From Gemmatimonadota bacterium (GTDB lineage: Bacteria; Gemmatimonadota; Gemmatimonadetes; Longimicrobiales; Gaopeijiaceae): 9,510 nt of DNA. The translations under genes and the position numbers were made by a program. Of this stretch, positions 1 to 6,552 are shown in pieces; position 1 is the first letter of the stretch; each line of letters opens with the position of its first letter. The notes below the pieces were generated by a model. The model did not search any database. It saw only the letters and a program-made list of their open reading frames with translations, and had not been told where the DNA came from. The stretch covers positions 1 through 9,510 of the forward strand of contig SKVI01000311.1 in assembly GCA_007129525.1 (NCBI GenBank), given 5' to 3'.

Positions 1-101
1 GCTACATTGACGCGGTGCAGCGCGAGATTCAGCGTGCCGGAGCCATCTACGTGGTCTTCGCCACCGATCTCGAGCGCCGCATGCAGAGGGAGAGACGATG
101 A
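1..101 (+). CDS. ExbD/TolR-family biopolymer transport protein, C-terminal end only
   Basis: This is a partial gene, open at the left edge, in which only the last 32 codons (from base 3) are visible. ExbD is the periplasm-facing partner of ExbB in the inner-membrane proton channel that energises TonB. The visible peptide begins YIDAVQREIQRAGA and continues IYVVFATDLERR. This matches the usual end of ExbD/TolR periplasmic domains, where a helix (the 'v...i..aGa' segment) is followed by a short hydrophobic strand ending in 'fAT'. Its TGA overlaps the ATG of the next gene (ATGA, 98-101), so the two are probably translationally coupled. That next gene is tonB-like, which supports ExbD over TolR. 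The family call rests on a short fragment and on context; the transmembrane helix and its key Asp lie outside the window. Confidence 0.72.
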   Translation, partial: YIDAVQREIQRAGAIYVVFATDLERRMQRERR

Positions 102-796
102 GCACCGAGCCGACCGAAACCCAGCCGCAGGAGAGCAGCGGGCTGACGCCCTTCGAGACGGCCAACGACCGTCTCAAGCAGTCGTTTGGCTCGTGGTTCT
201 GGGGATCCATGATGGCGGCCGTGCTGGTTCACTTCGCGGTGATGGCCTTCTGGCCCAACCTCGAGGCGTCCGACGTGTCCTTCACCATGGAGGACATGGA
301 GGCGGTGGACCTGCCGCCCGAGATCGAGATCCCCCCGCCCCCCGAGCAGATCCAGCGACCGGCCAACCCGGTGGTCTCCGAGGCGCAGATCGATGACGAC
401 GTCACCATCTCGCCCACGACCTTCGACGACAACCAGCCGGACGACCTGCCGCCGCCGCCCTCAGATACCGGCGCGGGCCTGGGCGACCAACCTGTTTTCA
501 CGCCCTTTACCGTGGCCCCCGAGGTTCGAAATCGGGAGGAGGTGGGCCGGATTCTCCAGCGCGAGTACCCGTCCAGCCTCCGGGATGCCGGGATCGGTGG
601 AACGGTGGTCATGCACTTCTTCATTGACGAGGAAGGTGAGGTGCAGAACGTGGTGGTCCAGGAGAGCTCCGGACACGCCTCCCTGGACGCCGCGGCCGAG
701 CGAGTGGCCATGCAGTTCGAGTTCTCGCCGGCCCTGAACCGGGACCAGCGGGTTCCGGTGTGGATCCAGCTGCCCATTACCTTCCAGTCTCGCTGA
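98..796 (+). CDS. tonB: TonB-family energy transducer
   Basis: The 232-residue protein has the full TonB layout. A short cytoplasmic N-terminus is followed by one membrane-spanning segment (about residues 34-53, FWGSMMAAVLVHFAVMAFWP). Next comes a Pro/acid-rich periplasmic spacer (about 70-145, with PPPP runs near 79-82 and 118-121). The C-terminal TonB domain is at about 146-232: 'GGTVVMHFFIDEEGEV' is its first strand pair, 'SSGHASLDAAAERVA' its helix and FEFSPA the typical end motif. The domain contacts TonB boxes of outer-membrane receptors, so the cell should have an outer membrane. An AGGGAG ribosome binding site (87-92) lies 5 nt before the ATG, inside the preceding exbD-like gene. At 232 residues the length is normal. 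A GC-rich hairpin follows the stop. Which substrate the system serves cannot be told from here. Confidence 0.9.
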   Translation: MSTEPTETQPQESSGLTPFETANDRLKQSFGSWFWGSMMAAVLVHFAVMAFWPNLEASDVSFTMEDMEAVDLPPEIEIPPPPEQIQRPANPVVSEAQIDDDVTISPTTFDDNQPDDLPPPPSDTGAGLGDQPVFTPFTVAPEVRNREEVGRILQREYPSSLRDAGIGGTVVMHFFIDEEGEVQNVVVQESSGHASLDAAAERVAMQFEFSPALNRDQRVPVWIQLPITFQSR

Positions 797-821
797 GTCG
801 ATCCCCCTGACTCCAGCGGGC

Positions 822-858
822 GAAGCCCCGCCGGCCCTTCAGTGGTCGGCGGGGCTTC
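822..858 (+). terminator. Probable transcription terminator after tonB
   Basis: A perfect 12-bp inverted repeat, GAAGCCCCGCCG (822-833) and CGGCGGGGCTTC (847-858), can be extended by about three pairs to leave a loop of about 7 nt. It begins 26 nt after the tonB stop. The 3' side is followed by TCTCGCG rather than a run of T, so it is a strong stem with a poor U-tract. Termination is the simplest reading of its position between two functional units. Confidence 0.7.
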
Positions 859-914
859 TCGCGTATGTCCGGGTCGGGTCTCCGGCACCGGTTCCGTCTT
901 GTCCGCCACTGCGA

Positions 915-920
915 TAGAAT
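915..920 (+). promoter_or_regulatory. Candidate -10 element for yggS, suggesting a near-leaderless transcript
   Basis: TAGAAT matches the sigma-70-type -10 consensus at 5 of 6 bases and lies only 8 nt before the chosen yggS ATG (929). Transcription would start at about 926-928, giving an mRNA with almost no leader. No good -35 is seen at the right distance (TTCCGT at 892-897 is poor). The GGAGG at 922-926 is only 2 nt from the ATG, too close for a normal ribosome binding site. Tentative. Confidence 0.3.
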
Positions 921-928
921 TGGAGGTC

Positions 929-1642
929 ATGTACCAGACTCGACTAGAGGAGAACCTGCCGCGGGTACGGGAGCGGGTGGCCGAGGCCGCCGCGCGGGTC
1001 GGACGGAGCCCGGAAGAGGTCCGCATCGTCGCCGTGACAAAGGGACACCCGTTGGAGGCCATCCGGGCCGCTCTTGCCTCCGGCATCCGGGAGCTGGGAG
1101 AGAATCGGTTGGGCGAACTGGAAGAGAAGCGACGCCTCCTGGACGAATTGGCCGTGGACGCCCCTGATCTCCGCTGGCACATGGTGGGCCACCTCCAGCG
1201 GCGGAAGGCCCCGGGGATTCGCGACGCCGCCCACGTTCTCCACTCGCTGGACTCGCTCCGGCTGGCCGAGCGCCTCGAGCGCACGGCTCCGGACGGGTGT
1301 CCTCCCCTCCCGGTGCTGATCCAGGTCAACACCTCGGGAGAGGAGAGCAAGTACGGCTTTACGCCCGAGGGCTTCCTGGACGAGCTGGACGAGATCCTGG
1401 AGATGACGTCACTGGAGGTGCAGGGACTCATGACCATGGCCCCCCTCACCGACGACAGGGAGCTCATCAGGGCCACCTTCCGTCGGCTGCGGGAGCTGCA
1501 GGAGGAGGCCCGAAGGACCCACCAGGGCTATGGAGGCCACGAGCTTTCCATGGGCATGTCAAACGACTACGAGCTGGCCGTGGAGGAGGGGAGCACCCTG
1601 GTTCGCCTCGGCACGGTCCTCTTCGGGGAGCGACCGGAATGA
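929..1642 (+). CDS. yggS: YggS/PROSC-family pyridoxal-phosphate homeostasis protein
   Basis: The 237-residue product is a single-domain PLP-binding TIM barrel resembling the N-domain of alanine racemase. Family members bind PLP and buffer its level and amino-acid balance, and no enzymatic activity is established for them. The PLP lysine is K38 in IVAVTKGHP. Other signatures are GENRLGE (58-64), HMVGHLQRRK (84-93; the family usually has LQxNK, here Asn is Arg), KYGF (141-144), GLMTM (166-170), SMGMSNDYELA (207-217) and VRLGTVLFG (225-233). The ATG at 929 gives the usual family N-terminus. The frame stays open upstream to a GTG at 842, but that codon is inside the terminator hairpin. The stop overlaps the start of divIVA, so the two are likely co-translated. 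Full length and intact. Confidence 0.93.
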   Translation: MYQTRLEENLPRVRERVAEAAARVGRSPEEVRIVAVTKGHPLEAIRAALASGIRELGENRLGELEEKRRLLDELAVDAPDLRWHMVGHLQRRKAPGIRDAAHVLHSLDSLRLAERLERTAPDGCPPLPVLIQVNTSGEESKYGFTPEGFLDELDEILEMTSLEVQGLMTMAPLTDDRELIRATFRRLRELQEEARRTHQGYGGHELSMGMSNDYELAVEEGSTLVRLGTVLFGERPE

Positions 1643-2232
1643 TGGATCTGACACCACTGGATGTCCGGAAGAAGCGCGGCGACTTTCGACGGGGACTTCG
1701 GGGTTACGACCCTGAAGAGGTGGACCAGTTTCTGGAATTGGTCTCCGAACGACTGGAGGAGGTGGTCAAGGAGAACCTGACGCTCCGGGAACGGGCCGAT
1801 CGACTGGGCCGGCAGGTGGAGGGCCAGGAGGGCCGGGAGAAGGCTGTTCAGGAGGCCCTGGTGACGGCTCAGGAGCTCAGGGAGGAGATCCGCGAGCAGG
1901 CCCGTCGAGAGGCGGACCTCACCCTCCGTGAAGCCCGGAGTGAGGCCGAGGAACTTCGCCGTGTCGCCCAGGAGGAGGCTCGCCGGCTGCGGGAAGAGGC
2001 GGAGCGGATTCTGGCGGAGCGGCGCCACGAACTCGAGGAGTTGAACCGCGCCCGTTCCCGCTTCCTCCGAGCCTTCCGGTCACTGCTCGAGCGGGAGATG
2101 GACGCGCTGGAAGTGGAGGAGGAGAAGACGCCGGCCGACGACTTCCCGCCCCTCCGGCAGGAGGAGGCTGCCTCCCCTGAAACCGCCGCGGCCGGCTCCG
2201 ACGACGCTGCCGCCGCTGACGCCCGATCCTGA
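1639..2232 (+). CDS. divIVA: DivIVA-family polar/septal coiled-coil protein
   Basis: A 197-residue cytoplasmic protein (196 if the second ATG at 1642 is used). The N-terminal membrane-targeting domain has the family signature MDLTPLDVRKKRGD (2-15), then RGLRGYDPEEVDQFLE (18-33). In Bacillus DivIVA the membrane-inserting loop carries Phe17-Arg18; the aligned pair here appears to be Leu20-Arg21. Residues about 34-160 are an uninterrupted, highly charged coiled coil rich in Glu, Arg and Ala, and the last 35 residues are a disordered Ala/Asp/Glu tail. Such proteins mark negatively curved membrane and recruit division or polarity factors. The start overlaps the yggS stop (ATGATG), and a GGGGAG ribosome binding site ends at 1630, 8 nt before the first ATG. 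The order yggS-divIVA-ileS resembles that of many Gram-positives, although this organism appears to be diderm. Confidence 0.88.
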   Translation: MMDLTPLDVRKKRGDFRRGLRGYDPEEVDQFLELVSERLEEVVKENLTLRERADRLGRQVEGQEGREKAVQEALVTAQELREEIREQARREADLTLREARSEAEELRRVAQEEARRLREEAERILAERRHELEELNRARSRFLRAFRSLLEREMDALEVEEEKTPADDFPPLRQEEAASPETAAAGSDDAAAADARS

Positions 2233-2250
2233 CCCGAACCCCTGCTTCGT

Positions 2251-5200
2251 ATGACCTACCCCCACGTCCCCGACACCCTCATCGAGATGGAGGAGGAGCT
2301 CCTCCTCCGGTGGCGCCAGGACGATCTCTTCGCCCGCACCATGGAGGCCACCGCCGACGGGGAGCCCTTCGTCTTCTACGAGGGTCCGCCTACCGCCAAC
2401 GGTCGTCCGGGTCTCCACCACATCATCTCGCGGACCATCAAGGATCTGGTGTGCCGCCACCGGACCATGCTGGGCCGAAGCGTCACCCGCATCGCCGGGT
2501 GGGACACCCACGGCCTGCCGGTCGAGATCGAGGCGGAAAAGAAGCTGGGGATCTCGGGGAAGCCCGAGATCGAGGAGCTGGGGATCGCCGAGTTCAACCG
2601 GGTGTGCCGGGAGTCGGTCTTCACCTACAAGGAGGAGTGGGAGCGCCTCTCCGAGAGAATCGGATACTGGTTGGACTACTCCAGGCCCTACGTGACCTTC
2701 CACACCGAATACATCGAGTCGGTGTGGGCGATCCTCAAGAAGCTGGCGGACCGGGGACTCCTCTACCGGGGCCACAAGTCGGTCCCCTACTGCCCCCGCT
2801 GCGGCACCGCGCTTTCGTCGCACGAGGTGGCCCAGGGGTACGAGGACGTGGCGGACCCTTCGCTCTTCTTCCTCTGTCCCTGGGCAGAGGACGATGACGA
2901 GGATCGGGCCTTCCTGGCCTGGACCACCACCCCGTGGACGGTGCCTTCCAACACGGCCCTGGCGGTCAGGGAGGACCTGGACTACGCCGAGGTGGCCTGG
3001 GGCGAGTGGCGGGTGGTGCTGGCCGAATCGCGAGTGGCGGACATTTTCGGAGAAGACACCCCCATCCTTCGCCGCTATTCCGGAAGCGACCTGGTGGGCC
3101 GGCGCTACGAGCGTCCCCTGGATCTGGTGCCGGTTCCGGCGGACGAGGCCGGGCAGGCGTGGGTGGTGGTGGCGGAGGACTTCGTCTCCGACGAGGACGG
3201 GACCGGAATCGTGCACATGGCCCCGGCTTTCGGGGCCGACGACTATGCGGCCGGGCAGCGACACGGCTTTCCTCTCCTGCGGCCGGTGGACGACGCCGGA
3301 CGGTTCAGGGAAGAGCTTCCGGTGGTGGGTGGCGTTTTCGTGAAGGACGCTGATCCGCTCCTGGTGGAGGAGTTGCGCAGTCGTGAGCGGCTCTTCCGAA
3401 TCGAGGAGGTTGTCCACTCCTACCCCCACTGCTGGCGCTGCTCCTCACCCCTCATCTACATGGCCCGGGATTCCTGGTTCGCGGCCACGTCCACCCTCAA
3501 GGAAGTGATGCTGGACAACAACCGGAAGGTGGAGTGGCACCCACCCGACGTGGGAGAGGGGAGGATGGGCGAGTGGCTCGCCAACAACGTGGACTGGGCA
3601 CTCTCCCGGGACCGGTTCTGGGGTACTCCGCTGCCCGTGTGGGTCAACGACCGGGACGCCACCCAGGTACAGTGGGTCGGCTCGTTGGACGAGCTGGCGG
3701 AAAAGGTCGGCGGCCTCCCCGACGACTTTGACCCCCATCGCCCCTTCATTGACGAACTCACCTGGCCGGCTCCCGACGGCGAGGGCACCATGCGGCGGGA
3801 CCCGGTGGTGGTGGACGTCTGGTTCGACTCCGGCGCCATGCCCTACGCCCAGTGGCACTGGCCCCACGAAAATGACGAGGTCTTCTGGAATCACTTTCCC
3901 GCCGACTTCATCTGCGAGGGACTGGACCAGACCCGGGGGTGGTTCTACTCCCTGTTGGCCATCTCCTCGATGCTGGAGCTGGGGCCGGCCTACCGAAACG
4001 TCATGGTCAACGGCCTGATCCTGGACGCCGACGGCCAGAAAATGTCGAAGTCCAAGGGGAATACGGTGGACCCCTGGGATGCCATCGAAGAGTTCGGAAG
4101 CGATGCGCTCCGCTGGTACCTCATTGTGTCGTCCAACCCGTGGATGCCGAAGCGATACGATCCCGAGGGCGTCCGGGAGGCGGCACGAAAGTTCTTCGAC
4201 ACGGCGCTCAACACCTACCGGTTCTTTTCCCTCTACGCCAACGTGGAGGAGTGGCATCCGTCGGATCCCCATCCGGAGCCCGGCGACCGCACCCTCCTGG
4301 ATCGTTGGCTCTTGTCTCGCCTGCACCGCACGGTGCGGGAGGTGCGCCGGGAGCTGGACGAGTACCAGCTCACCCGGGCCTACCGCCTGGTGGCCAACTT
4401 CCTGGACGAGGACCTCTCGAACTGGTTCGTCCGTCGGTCCCGCCCCCGCTTCTGGGGGAGTGGCGACAAAGCCGACGCCCAGGCCGCCTTTCGGACCCTG
4501 TGGGAGGCTCTGGTGACGGTGGCGCGCCTCACGGCTCCCGTCATCCCGTTCGTGGCCGACTGGCTTCACCGGGCCCTTTCCGACGACAAGAGCGTGCACC
4601 TGGCCTCCTTCCCGGTGGCCTCCGACGAGCTGGTGGACGGTGACCTGGAGGCCGAGATGGAGGCGGTGCGGACGCTGGTGTCGCTGGGGCGATCGGCCCG
4701 GGAGGACGTGGGGATCCGGGTCCGACAGCCACTTCGGCGCCTCCACGCGGTCCTCCCCGAGAAGAGTCGGGTTCCCCGGGACGAGCTCCTGGAGCTCCTT
4801 CGGGAGGAGCTGAACGTCAAGGAGATTTCCCTGGTGAAGTCGGCCGACTCCCTGGTGGAGCTGGAGGCCCGCCCCGACTTCCGTGTCCTGGGACCCCGTT
4901 TTCAGCGCCACAGCCAGGAGGCCGGAGACGCCATCCGGGCCCTGGGTTCGACCGAGCTGGAGGCTTTCCGGAACGGCGACCCAGTGACCGTGGAGGTGGC
5001 GGGGGAGGATGTGCCGCTGGAGGCCGCATGGCTCGAGATCGAGCGGAAGGCGGCCGGCGACCTGGTAGTGAAGGCGGAGGAGGGCTATACCGCGGCGCTG
5101 GATCCGGTCCTGGATTTCGACCTCCGGGTCGAGGGCATGGCCCGGGAACTGGTGAACCGCATCCAGCGGCTCCGTCGCGACACGGGTCTCGAGATCACCG

Positions 5201-5409
5201 ACCGGATCCGGCTGAAGGTGGAGGGTTCGGGCCCGGTGGAGGACGCCGTGGAGCGCTTCCACGACTTCATTGCCGGTGAGACGCTGGCAGTGGAGCTGGA
5301 GGGCCCTGGAGCCGAATCGGCGGGCGACTACGAGGCGATCCTGTCCGACGAGGTGGACGGCACGGAGCTGAGCGTCTCGCTGAGTCGAGTCACGGAGTCC
5401 AGCGAGTGA
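2251..5409 (+). CDS. ileS: Isoleucyl-tRNA synthetase, eukaryote-like type
   Basis: A 1052-residue class I aminoacyl-tRNA synthetase charging tRNA-Ile. Features in order are: FYEGPPTANG (42-51) followed by GLHH at the HIGH position (54-57); GWDTHGLPVE (83-92); a YCPRC pair (180-184); the CP1 editing domain with WTTTPWTVPSN (224-234) and DGTGIVHMAPAFGADDY (316-332), whose Asp331 matches the conserved editing aspartate; HCWRC (393-397); WFDSGAMPYAQW (524-535); GLDQTRGWFYSLL (557-569); and KMSKS (597-601). An anticodon-binding domain follows at about 640-790, then a long C-terminal extension. The two internal CxxC pairs, the absence of the C-terminal zinc finger of E. coli-type IleRS and the length point to the eukaryote-like subclass, members of which are commonly mupirocin-insensitive. 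The start lies 18 nt after divIVA without a clear Shine-Dalgarno. The stop overlaps the next gene by 4 nt (GTGA). Confidence 0.95.
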   Translation: MTYPHVPDTLIEMEEELLLRWRQDDLFARTMEATADGEPFVFYEGPPTANGRPGLHHIISRTIKDLVCRHRTMLGRSVTRIAGWDTHGLPVEIEAEKKLGISGKPEIEELGIAEFNRVCRESVFTYKEEWERLSERIGYWLDYSRPYVTFHTEYIESVWAILKKLADRGLLYRGHKSVPYCPRCGTALSSHEVAQGYEDVADPSLFFLCPWAEDDDEDRAFLAWTTTPWTVPSNTALAVREDLDYAEVAWGEWRVVLAESRVADIFGEDTPILRRYSGSDLVGRRYERPLDLVPVPADEAGQAWVVVAEDFVSDEDGTGIVHMAPAFGADDYAAGQRHGFPLLRPVDDAGRFREELPVVGGVFVKDADPLLVEELRSRERLFRIEEVVHSYPHCWRCSSPLIYMARDSWFAATSTLKEVMLDNNRKVEWHPPDVGEGRMGEWLANNVDWALSRDRFWGTPLPVWVNDRDATQVQWVGSLDELAEKVGGLPDDFDPHRPFIDELTWPAPDGEGTMRRDPVVVDVWFDSGAMPYAQWHWPHENDEVFWNHFPADFICEGLDQTRGWFYSLLAISSMLELGPAYRNVMVNGLILDADGQKMSKSKGNTVDPWDAIEEFGSDALRWYLIVSSNPWMPKRYDPEGVREAARKFFDTALNTYRFFSLYANVEEWHPSDPHPEPGDRTLLDRWLLSRLHRTVREVRRELDEYQLTRAYRLVANFLDEDLSNWFVRRSRPRFWGSGDKADAQAAFRTLWEALVTVARLTAPVIPFVADWLHRALSDDKSVHLASFPVASDELVDGDLEAEMEAVRTLVSLGRSAREDVGIRVRQPLRRLHAVLPEKSRVPRDELLELLREELNVKEISLVKSADSLVELEARPDFRVLGPRFQRHSQEAGDAIRALGSTELEAFRNGDPVTVEVAGEDVPLEAAWLEIERKAAGDLVVKAEEGYTAALDPVLDFDLRVEGMARELVNRIQRLRRDTGLEITDRIRLKVEGSGPVEDAVERFHDFIAGETLAVELEGPGAESAGDYEAILSDEVDGTELSVSLSRVTESSE

Positions 5410-6407
5410 CCGATCCGAAGGACGCGCCGGAGGGAGCCGAGGAGCGCACGCTTGAGGTTCCAGAGGAGGCCGGGGGAACGAGGCTGGATCTCTGGCTGGC
5501 CGGGCAGCTGGAGCTGTCGCGAACCCGCATCACACGGCTTCTGAAGAAGGGGTGGATCTCTCTGAACGGAGAGATTCCCCGGAAGTCCGAGCCTGTGTCT
5601 CCGGGCGATCGGATCCGGGTTCGGATCCCGCCCCCGGAGCCCATCCGGGCGGAAGCCCAGGATCTGCCGCTGGACGTGATCTGGGAAGACGAACACCTCC
5701 TGGTGGTGAACAAGGCTGCCGGAATGGTGGTGCATCCGGCTCCGGGGCATCCCAGCGGAACCCTGGTCAACGCCCTCCTCCACCACGTGGACGACCTCTC
5801 CGGGATCGGGGGCGCGCTGCGACCGGGAATCGTGCACAGGCTGGACCAGGATACCTCGGGCCTCCTGGTGGTGGCCAAGGGCGACGCCACCCACCGGGCG
5901 CTCTCGAGCCTCCTGAAGCAGCGGCGGGTCAAGCGCTTCTACCTGGCGGCCTCGTGGGGTCACCTGGACCGGAGTCCTCGGAAAATCGAGGGCCCCATTG
6001 GCCGGGACCCGTCCAATCGTCAGCGGATGGCCGTGGTGGAGGAGGGAGGTCGCCGGGCGGTGACCCATGTCAGGGTACGGGAAAGCTGGCCCGCTGCCGA
6101 GCTCCTGGAGGTGGGGCTCGAGACGGGTCGCACCCACCAGATCCGGGTACACCTGGCCCACGTGGGGCATCCGGTGGTGGCCGATGATCTCTACGGCAAG
6201 GGCTGGGGGAAGGGAATGGGGGGACGCCACCGGGGGTGGGCCCAGGAGCTGGCGCGGCGCACCCCGCGGCAGTTTCTGCACGCCTACAAGCTGGCCTTCC
6301 GGCACCCGGCCACCGACGAGGTGAAGCGGTTTCACGCCCCGCTCCCCCCGGATCTCGATGCGGTGGCCCGCTGGGCCCGGGCGTCGATGGAAGCCGGAGA
6401 CGGTTGA
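5406..6407 (+). CDS. rluD: RluD-family 23S rRNA pseudouridine synthase
   Basis: A 333-residue RluA-subfamily enzyme that isomerises uridines to pseudouridine, most likely in 23S rRNA. An S4 RNA-binding domain lies at about residues 23-75 (TRLDLWLAGQLELSRTRITR, then KKGWISLNG). The catalytic domain follows: VVNKAAGMVVHPAPG (100-114), HRLDQDTSGLLVVAK (144-158) with catalytic Asp147, and ETGRTHQIRVHLAHVGHPVV (239-258). FLHAYKLAFRHP (290-301) near the end is also typical. The GTG start overlaps the ileS TGA, and GGAG at 5394-5397 is a suitable ribosome binding site 8 nt upstream. Position and domain order fit RluD better than RluC; the exact target uridines cannot be read from sequence. lspA, often found between ileS and rluD, is missing here. 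Probably the last gene of the yggS operon. Confidence 0.92.
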   Translation: MTDPKDAPEGAEERTLEVPEEAGGTRLDLWLAGQLELSRTRITRLLKKGWISLNGEIPRKSEPVSPGDRIRVRIPPPEPIRAEAQDLPLDVIWEDEHLLVVNKAAGMVVHPAPGHPSGTLVNALLHHVDDLSGIGGALRPGIVHRLDQDTSGLLVVAKGDATHRALSSLLKQRRVKRFYLAASWGHLDRSPRKIEGPIGRDPSNRQRMAVVEEGGRRAVTHVRVRESWPAAELLEVGLETGRTHQIRVHLAHVGHPVVADDLYGKGWGKGMGGRHRGWAQELARRTPRQFLHAYKLAFRHPATDEVKRFHAPLPPDLDAVARWARASMEAGDG

Positions 6408-6414
6408 AGCCGAC

Positions 6415-6475
6415 CCACCGGTGGCCTGGGGGGTACGTTGTACCCCTGCGGCGCCTGGCGGAGCTTGCCAACGCC
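6415..6475. repeat. Three consecutive inverted repeats between rluD and the DnaA-like gene
   Basis: Within 61 bp there are three separate dyad elements. The first is the perfect 10-bp palindrome CCACCGGTGG (6415-6424). The second is GGGGTAC-GTT-GTACCCC (6430-6446), a perfect 7-bp stem with a 3-nt loop. The third is a two-part hairpin with GGCG..TGGC (6450-6459) pairing to GCCA.CGCC (6467-6475). None is followed by a T-run. They could be a U-tract-poor terminator for the upstream operon, operator sites for the downstream gene, or an RNA leader structure. The pairing is seen directly; the function is unknown. Confidence 0.45.
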
Positions 6476-6552
6476 TCGTGGTCGTGAGAACCTGAATACC
6501 GAGTCGGGACGTGGAACAACGTCGACAGACAGTCTCAAGTGTACGGAATCAG

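Noticed and set aside
842..928. Upstream extension of the yggS frame to a GTG at 842 (29 extra codons)
   Set aside because: The GTG lies inside the terminator hairpin, and the extra residues have no match to the family N-terminus; the ATG at 929 gives the usual family length.
229..1476. Long - strand reading frame of about 415 codons
   Set aside because: It spans tonB, the terminator and yggS in antisense, and the product is Ser/Arg-rich low-complexity sequence. It is the expected antisense shadow of GC-biased codons.
3445..5262. Long - strand reading frame of about 605 codons opposite ileS
   Set aside because: It lies entirely antisense to a well-supported ileS, and its composition (His/Pro/Val/Arg/Gly-rich) has no recognisable domain.
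6465..6498. Promoter for the DnaA-like gene from TTGCCA (6465-6470) and TGAATA (6493-6498)
   Set aside because: The spacer is 22 nt, too long for a sigma-70-type promoter, and TTGCCA forms part of a hairpin arm.
6408..6552. Replication origin with DnaA boxes next to the DnaA-like gene
   Set aside because: No TTATCCACA-like boxes or AT-rich unwinding element were seen, no dnaN follows, and the protein lacks the DnaA-box-binding domain.
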